Source: an uncultured Prolixibacteraceae bacterium (GTDB lineage Bacteria; Bacteroidota; Bacteroidia; Bacteroidales; Prolixibacteraceae). From it: a DNA stretch of 64,000 nt. The notes under the pieces were generated by a model. The model searched no databases. It was given only the letters and a program-made list of their open reading frames with translations, and was not told where the DNA came from. The position numbers were made by a program, and so were the translations under genes. The stretch is taken from positions 1 through 64,000 of the forward strand of contig CALGIG010000053.1 of the NCBI GenBank assembly GCA_937915865.1, written 5' to 3'. Of the stretch, positions 45,248 through 54,553 are shown one piece after another (position 1 is the stretch's first letter; each line of letters opens with the position of its first letter).

Positions 45248-46897
45248 CTATTTATGCAATTCGGATAAAGAAACTTCCTGATAAACAATTCCTTGGTATG
45301 GGGTGATGTATCCAGCTTCGTACAAGCAGCCTATTTTATTGTGAGGTAACTGAACCAGATCGGAATAAGCAGATGGTCCGTGGTAAAGAACTTTTGAATA
45401 TAGCCATGTTTTTCCATCATCATTACTGAGACGTAAAGTCATATTGCTTCTTGAAGTTTCGCTGCCCGGATTTAAAAACAGAATTTCCCCGCTTTTAGAA
45501 ATATCCTTTTTCAGATTAAGTATACTTCCCTGGCAAATGGGTTCGATTAAGGCAGTATCGGGATAAATATTTCCCCAGCTTAGTCCACCATCTTTGCTGA
45601 TAGCTACTTTTCTAACTTTTTGATTTCGATCGTAGTTCCGCATGTTTAACATGAGTGAACCATCTGATAATTCAGCCACAGTACATTCGTTTACCTGATC
45701 CTGAGGTGTTGACCCACCTGGGTTCCAGGTTTTGCCATGATCGTCGGAATAGATGATGTGCGAGTAATATTTGTTGCTCTCCGCTTCGATATGATCGCAT
45801 GGAATTACCAGTCGTCCTTTTGAACTGCCTTTTTCAACCTGGATTCCATGACAAGGTCCGGTGGCATACCAGGTCCAGTCGCTTTTTTTAACTAATGATG
45901 TAATTTCGATTGGTTTCGACCATGTTACTCCATCATCTGTTGAATTACTCACAAACACGCGGCGGGTATTTTTACTGGTTTGTTTTATGATGTCTGATTC
46001 ATGGTCGCTGCCCAGGTTCCAGGTAGAAAGCAGCCAAATAGTTCCTGTGGTATAATCGACTACCGGAGCCGGATTTCCGCATACGTTCAGACTGTCATTC
46101 CAGATCACCTTCAGTTCCGACCATGTTTTCCCGTTATCCTCCGAGCGTTTTACAACCAAATCGATATCTCCTGTATCAGAAGCGCTGTTTTTCCTTCCTT
46201 CGGCAATAGCTACAATTGTTCCTTTAGCCGATAAAACCAGTGCAGGAATACGGAATGTATTGTATCCATCAGTGCCACTTTTAAATAAGTAATTGATTTT
46301 TTGTATTGGGGCCAATTTACCTGAGGCGCTAAAATCGATCACTTTCATTTTGTTCCTCCATGGACGAAGAGCCATATTTCCAACAGGTTTTGAAGATACT
46401 TGCTTCGTAAAGACCAGTTGCCCGTCAATGTACAAGGATAGTTCCTTTCCCCGGAGTTTAACTGTGGCCTCGAAAGGTTCTCCTGCTTTAATTTTATTTT
46501 CGCTGCCGGAAATGATTGTATTCTTCCCCAATAAAGGTCCATCGACAAATAAGGCAGATTTCCCGGTAATATCAGTAGAACGTGTGTCAAATCCAAACTG
46601 ATTTTCTCCGAAAACCAAAGAAGCGCCCGAGTAATTCAATGAATCGAGACTTAATCGTGCATTTAATTCGAAATCACCTGCTTCAATGATTTCTCCTGCA
46701 ATCAGATAATTGTCTATACCTGAACCATTTAATGTTTTATCATCATTACTCCAATTATCACCAGACTGAATTACATCCTTTGAAGTTCCATTTTGTACAA
46801 ATATCTCCGGTTTATGTGTATCAACAGTGTTTTTACATGATGTACCTAAGAATATCATCTGTATAAGGCAGATATATTTCAATAATCTTTTCTTCAT
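45248..46897 (-). CDS. GH33 sialidase lipoprotein with N-terminal lectin-like domain
   Basis: 549-residue lipoprotein (lipobox FLGTSC, Cys about 21), probably surface- or periplasm-anchored. Residues about 40-200 form a beta-sandwich of the laminin-G/DUF1080 type (SGDNWSNDDKTLNGSG, ELSLYIDGQLVFTKQV) likely to bind glycan. The catalytic propeller begins at FRIPALVLS and has GDIDLVVKRS (Asp), Asp boxes SEDNGKTW, STDDGVTW, SDDHGKTW, SKDGGLSW and SNDDGKTW, Glu in VNECTVAELSDG, Arg in NMRN and SNMTLRLS, and Tyr in PSAYSDLVQ. All catalytic residues of an exo-sialidase are present. It is the first gene of an eight-gene operon. Confidence 0.92.
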   Translation of the reverse strand: MKKRLLKYICLIQMIFLGTSCKNTVDTHKPEIFVQNGTSKDVIQSGDNWSNDDKTLNGSGIDNYLIAGEIIEAGDFELNARLSLDSLNYSGASLVFGENQFGFDTRSTDITGKSALFVDGPLLGKNTIISGSENKIKAGEPFEATVKLRGKELSLYIDGQLVFTKQVSSKPVGNMALRPWRNKMKVIDFSASGKLAPIQKINYLFKSGTDGYNTFRIPALVLSAKGTIVAIAEGRKNSASDTGDIDLVVKRSEDNGKTWSELKVIWNDSLNVCGNPAPVVDYTTGTIWLLSTWNLGSDHESDIIKQTSKNTRRVFVSNSTDDGVTWSKPIEITSLVKKSDWTWYATGPCHGIQVEKGSSKGRLVIPCDHIEAESNKYYSHIIYSDDHGKTWNPGGSTPQDQVNECTVAELSDGSLMLNMRNYDRNQKVRKVAISKDGGLSWGNIYPDTALIEPICQGSILNLKKDISKSGEILFLNPGSETSRSNMTLRLSNDDGKTWLYSKVLYHGPSAYSDLVQLPHNKIGCLYEAGYITPYQGIVYQEVSLSELHK

Positions 46898-46945
46898 CGT
46901 GTTGGTATTAGATTATGGTTGGTATTTTCTGTTAGCTTATTGTTG

Positions 46946-46956
46946 TTGTCTGACGA
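46946..46956. promoter_or_regulatory. Possible second FadR/GntR-type site
   Basis: TTGTCTGACGA fits TNGTNNNACNA but is not a perfect palindrome. It lies 49 bp upstream of the first gene of the sialidase operon. A match of this looseness is expected by chance roughly once per few kilobases, so support is weak. Confidence 0.3.
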
Positions 46957-46989
46957 AAAAATCAGGTTGGTATCGGTTGATGGGTTGAA

Positions 46990-47127
46990 TCAGGTACATT
47001 CAATAAAATTGTTAGGATATGGAAAATTGACCGTAATACCTTCCTGGGTAAATGATAATTCCTGTTTAAAGTTCAGAATGGCATAAATCCTAAATGTTAA
47101 TATTTTACAACCGTGCAGTGTAATCAT
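46990..47127 (-). pseudogene. Possible gene remnant, C-terminal fragment
   Basis: A 45-codon frame starting with ATG at 47127 ends in QELSFTQEGITVNFPYP-NN. The pattern resembles the closing beta-strands of exported glycosidases such as GH29 fucosidases. No signal peptide or complete domain exists, and the sequence upstream has stops in all useful frames. A decayed enzyme gene between susD and the sialidase operon is one reading; a chance frame is the other. Confidence 0.25.
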
Positions 47128-47410
47128 TTCTGAATGCTTTCATATCTGTTTGAGCGAAGCAACTTTTTTAGGATTAGTTATATCTTAAAATTTATTTTCA
47201 TTTTCTCTGTTCTTGTTCTCTGTTTTTTCCCATGGTTCGAATGTTGGAAATTGAAGATATTGTCCTGAAAATTATGTGCTGGTTATAGTACCTGAGGGCC
47301 ATATCGGCATCATGATGTTTGAATGGTGAGAAACTCAATACCGAGGATTCATTTCTTACAAATAAGAAGACAGTGTATGGCTCGTTCAATAAAACAATTT
47401 TAATAGTTTT

Positions 47411-47450
47411 GAGAAAGCCATGTCGCGAGAAATTGCGACATGGCTTTCTC
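47411..47450 (-). terminator. Terminator after sialic acid locus susD
   Basis: Perfect 16-bp stem (47411-47426 with 47435-47450) and an 8-nt loop, starting 10 bp past the susD stop codon. The end of the stem is T-rich on the minus strand (GGCTTTCTC), though no long T run follows. It separates susCD from the downstream sialidase operon. Confidence 0.75.
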
Positions 47451-47459
47451 TGATTTAGG

Positions 47460-48887
47460 TTAATAGCCCTCAGTTTGAGTCAATTTTGAGTTCTTGGCCA
47501 AAACATTGGTATGAACTGCCCAATAGATTGGCGTAGTTTTTCCTTTTAAGTTAGGAATATACTGGTAGATATCAACTACTCCCGATTTGTGGGCCCTTAC
47601 AAGGTCCCACCAACGTTTCAACTCGCAGAATAATTCACGTCCACGTTCATCCAATATTTCTCTTTCAACCAACGATTTGGTTGTTTCAGTATAGTTGGCT
47701 ATTCCGGCCCTGGCTCGCACCATATTTAAATAGGTTAGTGCATTGTCAATTTGGTTTAGCGCAGCGTAAGCTTCGGCTTTTAGCAGGTAAATATCTGACA
47801 GGCGGTAAATAATAATATCGCTATCGGGGTAACGATCATCCGAATATTTGGTGCCAATGTATTTATTTGGCCAGTAGTTTTTTGTCACACCCTTCATTAT
47901 TTCAGCGATGTAAGTTCTTGGTATTCTTTTGTCTGCCGGGTATTTCTGAAATAAAGCCAATGCTTCGGTACTTAAGCAATAAGCTTGCTGGCCAATGAGT
48001 GATATCGGTAAATCATTAACATTATCGGCGCCACCCGATGTATCATATCTAAGGAAACAATTATAGAAGTTACTGCTTGTATATTCTGAACGATTTAAAT
48101 AGACAGAAAATATAATTTCGTTGTTTTTACGACTGTCGAACACACTGGCATAAGACGTTTGCAAAGACACGCCCGATTTTTCAATTTCGTTTATTGCGCT
48201 AATTGCTTCATTAATATCGGTAGCTCCGCCTCCAAGAACTTTTCCGGTCCACATTTTAACATCAGCTTTAAGCGCATAAACTGCCGGTTTCGAAAATCTA
48301 TATTTATCAACATATCCATCTTCTGGAAATAAAGATAATGCTTTATCGATATCGGCATTGATCTGTTTAAATACATCGGCAACAGGCGACCGTTCATACA
48401 ATGGTTCGTTTTCATCGACTACTGCTTTCAACACGAGTGGAACATCACCCCAAATTTTTGCTATCCAGAAATACATAGCAGCTCTTAGCGCATACGTTTC
48501 TGCCATTATGCGGTTTTTTGTTGCCTGGTTCGAAAAACTCCAGGGTTCAATTTTCTCAAGTAGTAAATTACAGTGTCCAATTGTACCATAATAGCTGGTC
48601 CAATCACCCGTATTAGCTGCTGTAATTTTCTGTGCCCAGTAATCCGAAAAGCGGGCGTTGTACCCTTGTTTCCACATTTCACTTCTGTCTTCGGTAAACG
48701 AAAGATTATCGACATGGCTTCGATATCGGCTATAAATACCAACCAGGTATGGAGAAAAATCGTTTTCGCTTTGCCAAAAATTTTGACCTGTTATCGACGA
48801 ACGTACTACAACGTCAAGCATATCATCACATGAAAACATGAATAATGAAATGACAATCAGGCTGAATTTAAATATTTTGTTTTTCAT
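47460..48887 (-). CDS. SusD/RagB glycan-binding lipoprotein (sialic acid locus)
   Basis: 475-residue SusD homologue, lipobox LFMFSC. Family features include the N-terminal SDFSPYLVGIYSRYRSHV-type helix region, AETYALRAAMYFWIAKIWG, IYRLSDIYLLKAEAYAALNQ and LDERGRELFCELKRWWDLVR; it ends TNVLAKNSKLTQTEGY, a shortened version of the usual PIP-type ending. It begins 44 bp after susC. Together they should import sialylated oligosaccharides or free sialic acid across the outer membrane. A strong hairpin follows the stop codon. Confidence 0.94.
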   Translation of the reverse strand: MKNKIFKFSLIVISLFMFSCDDMLDVVVRSSITGQNFWQSENDFSPYLVGIYSRYRSHVDNLSFTEDRSEMWKQGYNARFSDYWAQKITAANTGDWTSYYGTIGHCNLLLEKIEPWSFSNQATKNRIMAETYALRAAMYFWIAKIWGDVPLVLKAVVDENEPLYERSPVADVFKQINADIDKALSLFPEDGYVDKYRFSKPAVYALKADVKMWTGKVLGGGATDINEAISAINEIEKSGVSLQTSYASVFDSRKNNEIIFSVYLNRSEYTSSNFYNCFLRYDTSGGADNVNDLPISLIGQQAYCLSTEALALFQKYPADKRIPRTYIAEIMKGVTKNYWPNKYIGTKYSDDRYPDSDIIIYRLSDIYLLKAEAYAALNQIDNALTYLNMVRARAGIANYTETTKSLVEREILDERGRELFCELKRWWDLVRAHKSGVVDIYQYIPNLKGKTTPIYWAVHTNVLAKNSKLTQTEGY

Positions 48888-48931
48888 AATTTTTTTCTTT
48901 AATTGTTATGATACTAAAAACTACTGATTGA

Positions 48932-51900
48932 TTAGAAGTTGATAGTTGCTCCGAAAGTGAACTGCCTTGGGCGGGGATAACCTCCTTCGTCATATCCTTT
49001 ATATTGCTCAGGATTAAATCCTTTGTATGCAGTCAGGTATCCAATATTATACAATCCGGTGTTGAGAACTATACCTTTAACAAATAGTTTCTTGCATAAG
49101 GTATTTGGAATATTGTATGCCAGCGAAATTTCCCTGAACGCAAGGAAATCGCCTTTGGAATAATAGATGGAATTATCAACTCCATAACTATTGTCGATCC
49201 CTACGCCTGTATAACCCGATTGTGAAGAGAATCGCAGGTGGTTTCTGAAACCTATGTCATAATCGGCAAAACTAAATCTGGGATATTTTTTACCAACGTC
49301 GCCTTGTTGTTGCCATGTGTCGCTACGTAGAGCCTGGCGTGGTGCACCTTCATTTGAAGAACGTCCTTGTCCCATTGAACGACCGAGTTCACCATCGCTA
49401 ATTACATGTCCCAGGGCATAATCCATATTGATACGAAGCGTAAATCCTTTGTAGGTAAATGTATTCTGCAATCCTCCAATCTTATCAGGAACGCGGTATC
49501 CCATAAAAACCATATCTTTTTCGTTGATCAGGTTATCGCCATTCAGGTCTGCCCAATTCACATCTCCTCCATGCTTTACTTTTCCTAAATTTGCTGCTGG
49601 TACCAACATGTCTTTAATTGGCGAGGCTGCAGCTTCTTCATCGGTAGCAAATATTCCGTTCGATTTCCACGCCCAAAGTCCCAATGGACGTTCTCCTTCA
49701 GCATATCCTCCAACCCAAACATCTTTCCCTTGTTTTGGATCATAAACTATACCTCCGTTGATTCTATTTTTATCTTTACCATTAGCCGGCAACTCAACAA
49801 CAACGGTTCGATTAAACGCAAATGTAAAAGTTGAATTCCATTTAAAATATTTATTGTCAATGATTTTAGCATCTAATTCAAGCTCAAAACCTCTGTTGCG
49901 TAACGAGCCCACATTATATTTTATGCTGCTAAATCCAGTCTCGGCAGCCAATGGCAAATCTGCCAGCCTGTTTTTTGTTAACTTGTTATAAACGTCGAAA
50001 ACAAGATTAATCCGGCTGTTAAATATTCCCAGGTCAATACCAGCATCAGCGGCTTCAGTGGTTTCCCACAAAAGTTTATCATTGGGGATATTGGCTCGGG
50101 TTAGCCCCGATGCTGTTGCATACAAGCTGGTGCTGTAAGTTCCATAAGTATCGCTGATTGACAGATTTGAAGAGCCTGTTTCTCCCCAGCTTGTTCTAAG
50201 TTTAAATTGATTGATTGCTTTAAATTTCCAAAAGCTTTCTTTTGTAACATCCCATCCTGCTGAAAGCGATGGAAATAAAGCATAACGGTTTTGTGGAGCA
50301 AAATTAGAAAAACCATCGCGTCGGATAGAAGCTGCAAACATGTACTTGTTTGCAAAATCGTAATTGGCCTGGGCAAAGAAACTGGCGCTTTTTGTTTCAG
50401 TAAAATAAGAATAAGCTGATAAATTCGGATTCACTACCCCGTTTATAATTGTCGAGGTTGGGTCGCCTGTGATAGTTGATATATAATCGGTTGCTGATCG
50501 TTGAGATGTTCCGTAAACATAAAAATATCGATAACGGTCATAGTTAAATCCACCCAGAACCATCACATTGTGGTCATTTCCAAAGGTATGGTTATACTGT
50601 ATAACGTGGTCAGTCATTATCTCGTTCGACTGGTCTTGTCTTGACAATTTATCGCGCTGGCTTGTTTGTTGCGGATAGTATTTCTCAAAATATAATCTAC
50701 TGTAATTGATAATATTCATTGAGGCCGATGGACGGTAATGTAAATCTTTTAGAATTTCCCAGTCAGCTGATAATCTTAATGTTGTTTGTGCATTATTCAC
50801 ATTGTCGTCCTGGTAATACAACTGGTGTAAGCGATTTCTTGGGTTATTACCTTCATTGATGTTTGGAGTGCCATCATCGTTATAAAGTCTGTTTAATGAA
50901 GGGACCCGGGCTCCTCGAACAAGGTCCCGCTCCACATTGTCACTATATTCATTGTTGTCCCAGAGATACGAAAGGTTAAGATTTACACTTAATTTACTGT
51001 TTACTTTGTAGCCTGAGTTGGCTATAGCGCTGAAGCGTTTGTATCCTGTTCCCAGAAAAACGCCTTCCTGATCAACATATCCCAGCGAAATATTATAATT
51101 AGCTGTTTCGCTACTGCCACTTACTCCAAGGTTATAATTGTTTGTATGGGCTGTGTTCCATAAAACATCCTGATAATGACTATCTTTAAAAATTATTGTA
51201 TGTCCAGGATTTGCCGGGTCGTCCATGGTTTCCCAACCATTTTTTAATAAGTTATCGACATAATCCTGACCTTCAACAGCAACCAGGTTGTCGATATAAG
51301 CTGGAGTAAATTTATAGGTACCGTATGCTCCTTTTGTATTGAAGGTAGGAACAGTGGCCGAGTTTCCAGATACATACAAATAATTGTTTACGTTGTAGTT
51401 ATCTATTCCTCGTAGCATAGTTTTACGAGCAAGCGCTAGATATTCCCTGCCTGAAAGATAATCGTATTGACGTGCCGGAGTTTCGATTCCATGTTGATAA
51501 CGGAATGTTACTTCGGCTTTGCCGGCTGCTCCCTTGCCTGATTTTGTTTTAACAACAATAACACCGTTTGCACCGCGGGCTCCGTAAATGGCTGTTGATG
51601 CTGCATCTTTCATAATTTGTATCGATTCGATGTCGTCAGAGTTAATGTCTTTTAAACTTCTGAAAACTCCATCAACAATTACTAGCGGATCACTCGAATC
51701 ACGATTCGAAACATCAGCTCCACCGTGTGTTGTCCCGTAAGCTCTTAATGTTGTTCCACCGCGAATTACTATATTGGCTGCCGCACCAGGTTGCCCGCTC
51801 AATACGGGAACCGATACTCCGGCAAGTTTCCCCTGTAATGCTTGTACCGGACTTACAGAAGGAATATTTTGCAATTCGTCTTTGTTAACACTTGAAATAG

Positions 51901-52297
51901 CGCTGGTTACCTTCTTCCTGGATTGAGTACTATATCCTACGGCAACAACTTCTTCAAGCCCAATAGTTTCTTCAGTTAGAACAATATCAATTTTTGAACG
52001 TTGGTTAACTTTTATCTTTTGATTAGTCATACCAACAAACGAAAAAACTAATACTGCATTTTTACCTGCTTTAATGGAATAAATTCCATCATTGTTTGTA
52101 ATGGTTCCGTTGGAAGTTCCTTCTTCCAAAACGGTAACGCCCGGAAGTGGTAATCCCTTAGTATCGGTTATAACACCACTAACTGTTGTTACATCCTGAG
52201 ATCTCGCCTGGACAGAACAAAGGGAAATAGCGATCAGGATCAGAAACTGAATCCCTATCTTATGATACAGGACTCCGAAATGAAACTTTTTTTTCAT
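48932..52297 (-). CDS. SusC/RagA TonB-dependent transporter without STN domain (sialic acid locus)
   Basis: About 1121 residues from the ATG at 52297, which gives a good signal peptide (GIQFLILIAISLCSVQARSQ); an in-frame ATG at 52330 adds 11 residues and cannot be ruled out. The mature protein starts directly with the CarboxypepD_reg-like domain (GVITDTKGLPLPGVTVLEEG). The plug (VIRGGTTLR, VIVDGVFRS, IMKDAASTAIYGARGANGVI) and barrel ending FTFGATINF follow. Unlike the other three SusC proteins here it has no STN domain, matching the absence of a sigma/FecR pair and pointing to control by the GntR regulator at 55735-56448. Confidence 0.94.
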   Translation of the reverse strand: MKKKFHFGVLYHKIGIQFLILIAISLCSVQARSQDVTTVSGVITDTKGLPLPGVTVLEEGTSNGTITNNDGIYSIKAGKNAVLVFSFVGMTNQKIKVNQRSKIDIVLTEETIGLEEVVAVGYSTQSRKKVTSAISSVNKDELQNIPSVSPVQALQGKLAGVSVPVLSGQPGAAANIVIRGGTTLRAYGTTHGGADVSNRDSSDPLVIVDGVFRSLKDINSDDIESIQIMKDAASTAIYGARGANGVIVVKTKSGKGAAGKAEVTFRYQHGIETPARQYDYLSGREYLALARKTMLRGIDNYNVNNYLYVSGNSATVPTFNTKGAYGTYKFTPAYIDNLVAVEGQDYVDNLLKNGWETMDDPANPGHTIIFKDSHYQDVLWNTAHTNNYNLGVSGSSETANYNISLGYVDQEGVFLGTGYKRFSAIANSGYKVNSKLSVNLNLSYLWDNNEYSDNVERDLVRGARVPSLNRLYNDDGTPNINEGNNPRNRLHQLYYQDDNVNNAQTTLRLSADWEILKDLHYRPSASMNIINYSRLYFEKYYPQQTSQRDKLSRQDQSNEIMTDHVIQYNHTFGNDHNVMVLGGFNYDRYRYFYVYGTSQRSATDYISTITGDPTSTIINGVVNPNLSAYSYFTETKSASFFAQANYDFANKYMFAASIRRDGFSNFAPQNRYALFPSLSAGWDVTKESFWKFKAINQFKLRTSWGETGSSNLSISDTYGTYSTSLYATASGLTRANIPNDKLLWETTEAADAGIDLGIFNSRINLVFDVYNKLTKNRLADLPLAAETGFSSIKYNVGSLRNRGFELELDAKIIDNKYFKWNSTFTFAFNRTVVVELPANGKDKNRINGGIVYDPKQGKDVWVGGYAEGERPLGLWAWKSNGIFATDEEAAASPIKDMLVPAANLGKVKHGGDVNWADLNGDNLINEKDMVFMGYRVPDKIGGLQNTFTYKGFTLRINMDYALGHVISDGELGRSMGQGRSSNEGAPRQALRSDTWQQQGDVGKKYPRFSFADYDIGFRNHLRFSSQSGYTGVGIDNSYGVDNSIYYSKGDFLAFREISLAYNIPNTLCKKLFVKGIVLNTGLYNIGYLTAYKGFNPEQYKGYDEGGYPRPRQFTFGATINF

Positions 52298-52419
52298 CTT
52301 TGCTAAATGTTTGGTTATACTACTAGACATTGGTGATTATTAGGGAAGGAGGAGTCACGATCTTCCTTCCTTTAAAAATGCTAAGCTTTTGTTAGTTTAA
52401 TAAAGTTTGGTTATCTCGT
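52298..52419. other. susC leader with GGAAGGA/TCCTTCC hairpin
   Basis: The gap upstream of this susC holds an inverted repeat GGAAGGA (52344-52350)/TCCTTCC (52364-52370) with a 13-nt loop. It is followed on the plus strand only by TTTAAAAATG, a weak tail. The antisense -7 candidate here (AATGTTTG, 52306-52313) misses the consensus by one base. The arrangement is like, but clearly weaker than, the antisense modules of the other three susC genes. Confidence 0.35.
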
Positions 52420-53586
52420 TTAATTCTTTATTATTCCTTGTAAAAATTTAGGGTTCATACTCAAAAATCGTATTGATTCATAGGCATTTTTATTTCCTGT
52501 CTCATAAAGCAATCCGATATTGCCATTTGCTAATTTAACTAAGCATGAATAGGCTGAAGGATTAGGATCGATTAATAAACTGGCTTGCCAGTCTTTACAA
52601 TTATTGGTACTTATTTTAATTGTTAAGTGCGTTCTTCCTGAAGTAACTGCCGGGTTTGAAAATAAATGGACTGGGTTTCCTTTAATAATTCCAAAATTCA
52701 GAATACTTCCCTGGCAAATCGATTCAACAAGTTGGTAATCATTTTCAATAAGGCTCCATGTTTCACCACCGTCGTTACTTATGCTTATAGCCCGGCAGTT
52801 TTTGCCGTTGTACGATCGCATGTTCATTAGTAATCTGCCATCCGATAATTCGGTTACCTGGCTTTCGTTGCAGCCCGGGCGTATAGGTGCACTCATTCTC
52901 CAGCTTTTTCCATGATCGTCAGAAATTAATACATGAGCGCCATAACCATACGGATAATCTTTTCTGATTTTACTATTTGGATCGTCATAACTGTGATTAG
53001 CCGGAATAATTATCCGTCCCTTATATTTTCCGTTTTTCATCTGGATGCCAATGCCGGGCCCGGTGGCATACCAGCCCCATGAAGTATCTTTGCAGTTTGA
53101 AGAAAGTTCAGTAGGTTTTGACCAGGTTATCCCGTCGTCGTCGGAGTAACAGACAAATGGCGATCTGGTATATTTTGATTTCTTGGCGATAATTTGCCCT
53201 TCAGTGTCTTTCCCGTAATTCCACGTCATTAGCAGCCAAATTCTTCCCGTTTCCTGATCAACAACCGGGCAAGGATTACCGCAGGTATTTAATTCATCGT
53301 TCCATACCAGGATGTCATTTCCCCATGTTTTACCATTGTCAGTAGACCTTTTGGCAAGTAAGTCTATGTCGCCGCTATCGCCACCATCATTACGCCCTTC
53401 TGCAAAAGCAATTACAGTTCCTTTGGTTGTTACAATAATCGCTGGAATTCGGTACCCTTTATAGTTGCCTTTCCCTTCTTCCCATACATTTAATGACAGT
53501 TTTTTTTGAGCTTGAATTTTTTGAACAAAAACAAGAACAGAAAAAACAGGAAGAAAGAATAAGATAAGTTTAGTTAAGTTTTTCAT
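52420..53586 (-). CDS. Exported GH33 sialidase
   Basis: 388-residue single-domain exo-sialidase with a signal peptide (LILFFLPVFSVLVFVQKIQAQ). The catalytic set is complete: YRIP (Arg46), SGDIDLLAKRS (Asp73/75), Glu in CNESQVTELSDG, Arg in NMRSYN and GRTHLTIKIS, and Tyr in PSAYSCLVKL. Asp boxes STDNGKTW, SDDDGITW, SDDHGKSW and SNDGGETW mark the propeller. It lies 17 bp after the NanA-like gene and 122 bp upstream of susC, in the regulator-proximal half of the locus. Close in motifs to the 45248-46897 enzyme but without the lectin-like domain and lipid anchor. Confidence 0.93.
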   Translation of the reverse strand: MKNLTKLILFFLPVFSVLVFVQKIQAQKKLSLNVWEEGKGNYKGYRIPAIIVTTKGTVIAFAEGRNDGGDSGDIDLLAKRSTDNGKTWGNDILVWNDELNTCGNPCPVVDQETGRIWLLMTWNYGKDTEGQIIAKKSKYTRSPFVCYSDDDGITWSKPTELSSNCKDTSWGWYATGPGIGIQMKNGKYKGRIIIPANHSYDDPNSKIRKDYPYGYGAHVLISDDHGKSWRMSAPIRPGCNESQVTELSDGRLLMNMRSYNGKNCRAISISNDGGETWSLIENDYQLVESICQGSILNFGIIKGNPVHLFSNPAVTSGRTHLTIKISTNNCKDWQASLLIDPNPSAYSCLVKLANGNIGLLYETGNKNAYESIRFLSMNPKFLQGIIKN

Positions 53587-53603
53587 TAGTCAAGGTTTAT
53601 AAA

Positions 53604-54500
53604 TTAGAAAAAACCTATGGATTTCAAGTCTTCGTAATATTGATTTGCATCGTCGCTGGATAAATTATGAGCTGGGGCGCGAAGTGGGCCACAGTCTATT
53701 CCAACGAATTTCATTACTGGTTTTCCTCCTGAAACTCCACCGCCATAACGAATCAATACCTCAACAAATTTCACTGATTCATATTGAAGTAGCCTTGCTT
53801 TCTGAATGTCTCCCATCGTATAAGCGTTGATGATACTATTATATAAAGGGGCCATGTAATTGTAAGTGCTGCCAACCGCACCCTGGGCGCCGGCAGTTAG
53901 TCCCATCAGTAGTTCTTCATCAAAACCATGCAGAATATCCCATTTACCATTTTCTGCAAATAGGCATTGCATCATTTCCATCATATTTCGGTGAGTAAAT
54001 TTGATCCCTGTCAGGTTGGGTATTTCTTTTTGTGCTTTCTTTAGGAACGCCGGCATTGAAATATTCACATTTGATACTGAAGGGATATGGTAATAATAAA
54101 ACGGCAGATTTGGTGCTCCTGAAGCAACTGTTGCACAGAAATTTACCAAATCATTCACTTTATTTGGAGCCAGAAAAATGGGACCCATACACGAAAAAGC
54201 ATAAGCTCCGATTTTTTCGGCATGTTCGGCCAGTTTTTTCGATTGTAATGATGACGTTGTACCTACATGAACAATCACTTTAAACGTATTAGTTTGTTCT
54301 TTTATCCAGGCTTCGGCTACTTGTATTCTCTCTTCTTCGGTCATAAACATGCCCTCTCCGGTTGTGCCACAGATAAATACGCCAGAAACTCCGTCCTTTT
54401 TTAATTTTTCGGCATAAGCCGGAATAATTTTCAAGTTTAATGACCCATCGCCTTTGAATGGGGTAAATGTTGCTGCAATTAGTCCTTTTATTTTTTGCAT
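53604..54500 (-). CDS. nanA: N-acetylneuraminate lyase
   Basis: 298-residue class I aldolase that splits N-acetylneuraminate into N-acetylmannosamine and pyruvate. NanA landmarks are GTTGEG (45-50), FYYYHIPS with the catalytic Tyr137, and GIKFTH with Schiff-base Lys167. The length is normal for the family. Neighbours are a NanM-type mutarotase, a GntR regulator and a sialidase, which fixes the function with good confidence. No N-acetylmannosamine epimerase or NagA/NagB gene is present in the window, so the product must be handled elsewhere in the genome or by the PUL2 kinase/isomerase. Confidence 0.9.
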   Translation of the reverse strand: MQKIKGLIAATFTPFKGDGSLNLKIIPAYAEKLKKDGVSGVFICGTTGEGMFMTEEERIQVAEAWIKEQTNTFKVIVHVGTTSSLQSKKLAEHAEKIGAYAFSCMGPIFLAPNKVNDLVNFCATVASGAPNLPFYYYHIPSVSNVNISMPAFLKKAQKEIPNLTGIKFTHRNMMEMMQCLFAENGKWDILHGFDEELLMGLTAGAQGAVGSTYNYMAPLYNSIINAYTMGDIQKARLLQYESVKFVEVLIRYGGGVSGGKPVMKFVGIDCGPLRAPAHNLSSDDANQYYEDLKSIGFF

Positions 54501-54553
54501 TTTACTTATATTTTGTTATCAATAAATTTGAATTGATTTTAATTCTGTTATTT

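Larger units (their letters stand above)
46898..47459. other. 562-bp intergenic region in the sialic acid locus
   Basis: No intact gene. From the susD side it holds a strong hairpin (47411-47450), unassigned AT-rich DNA, a 45-codon frame with enzyme-like C-terminal character (46990-47127), and near the sialidase start a possible FadR-type site (46946-46956). Confidence 0.6.

Noticed and set aside
47198..47389. 63-codon minus-strand frame in the 562-bp gap
   Set aside because: No family features, highly charged random-like ending (NREQEQRK); not supported as a gene.
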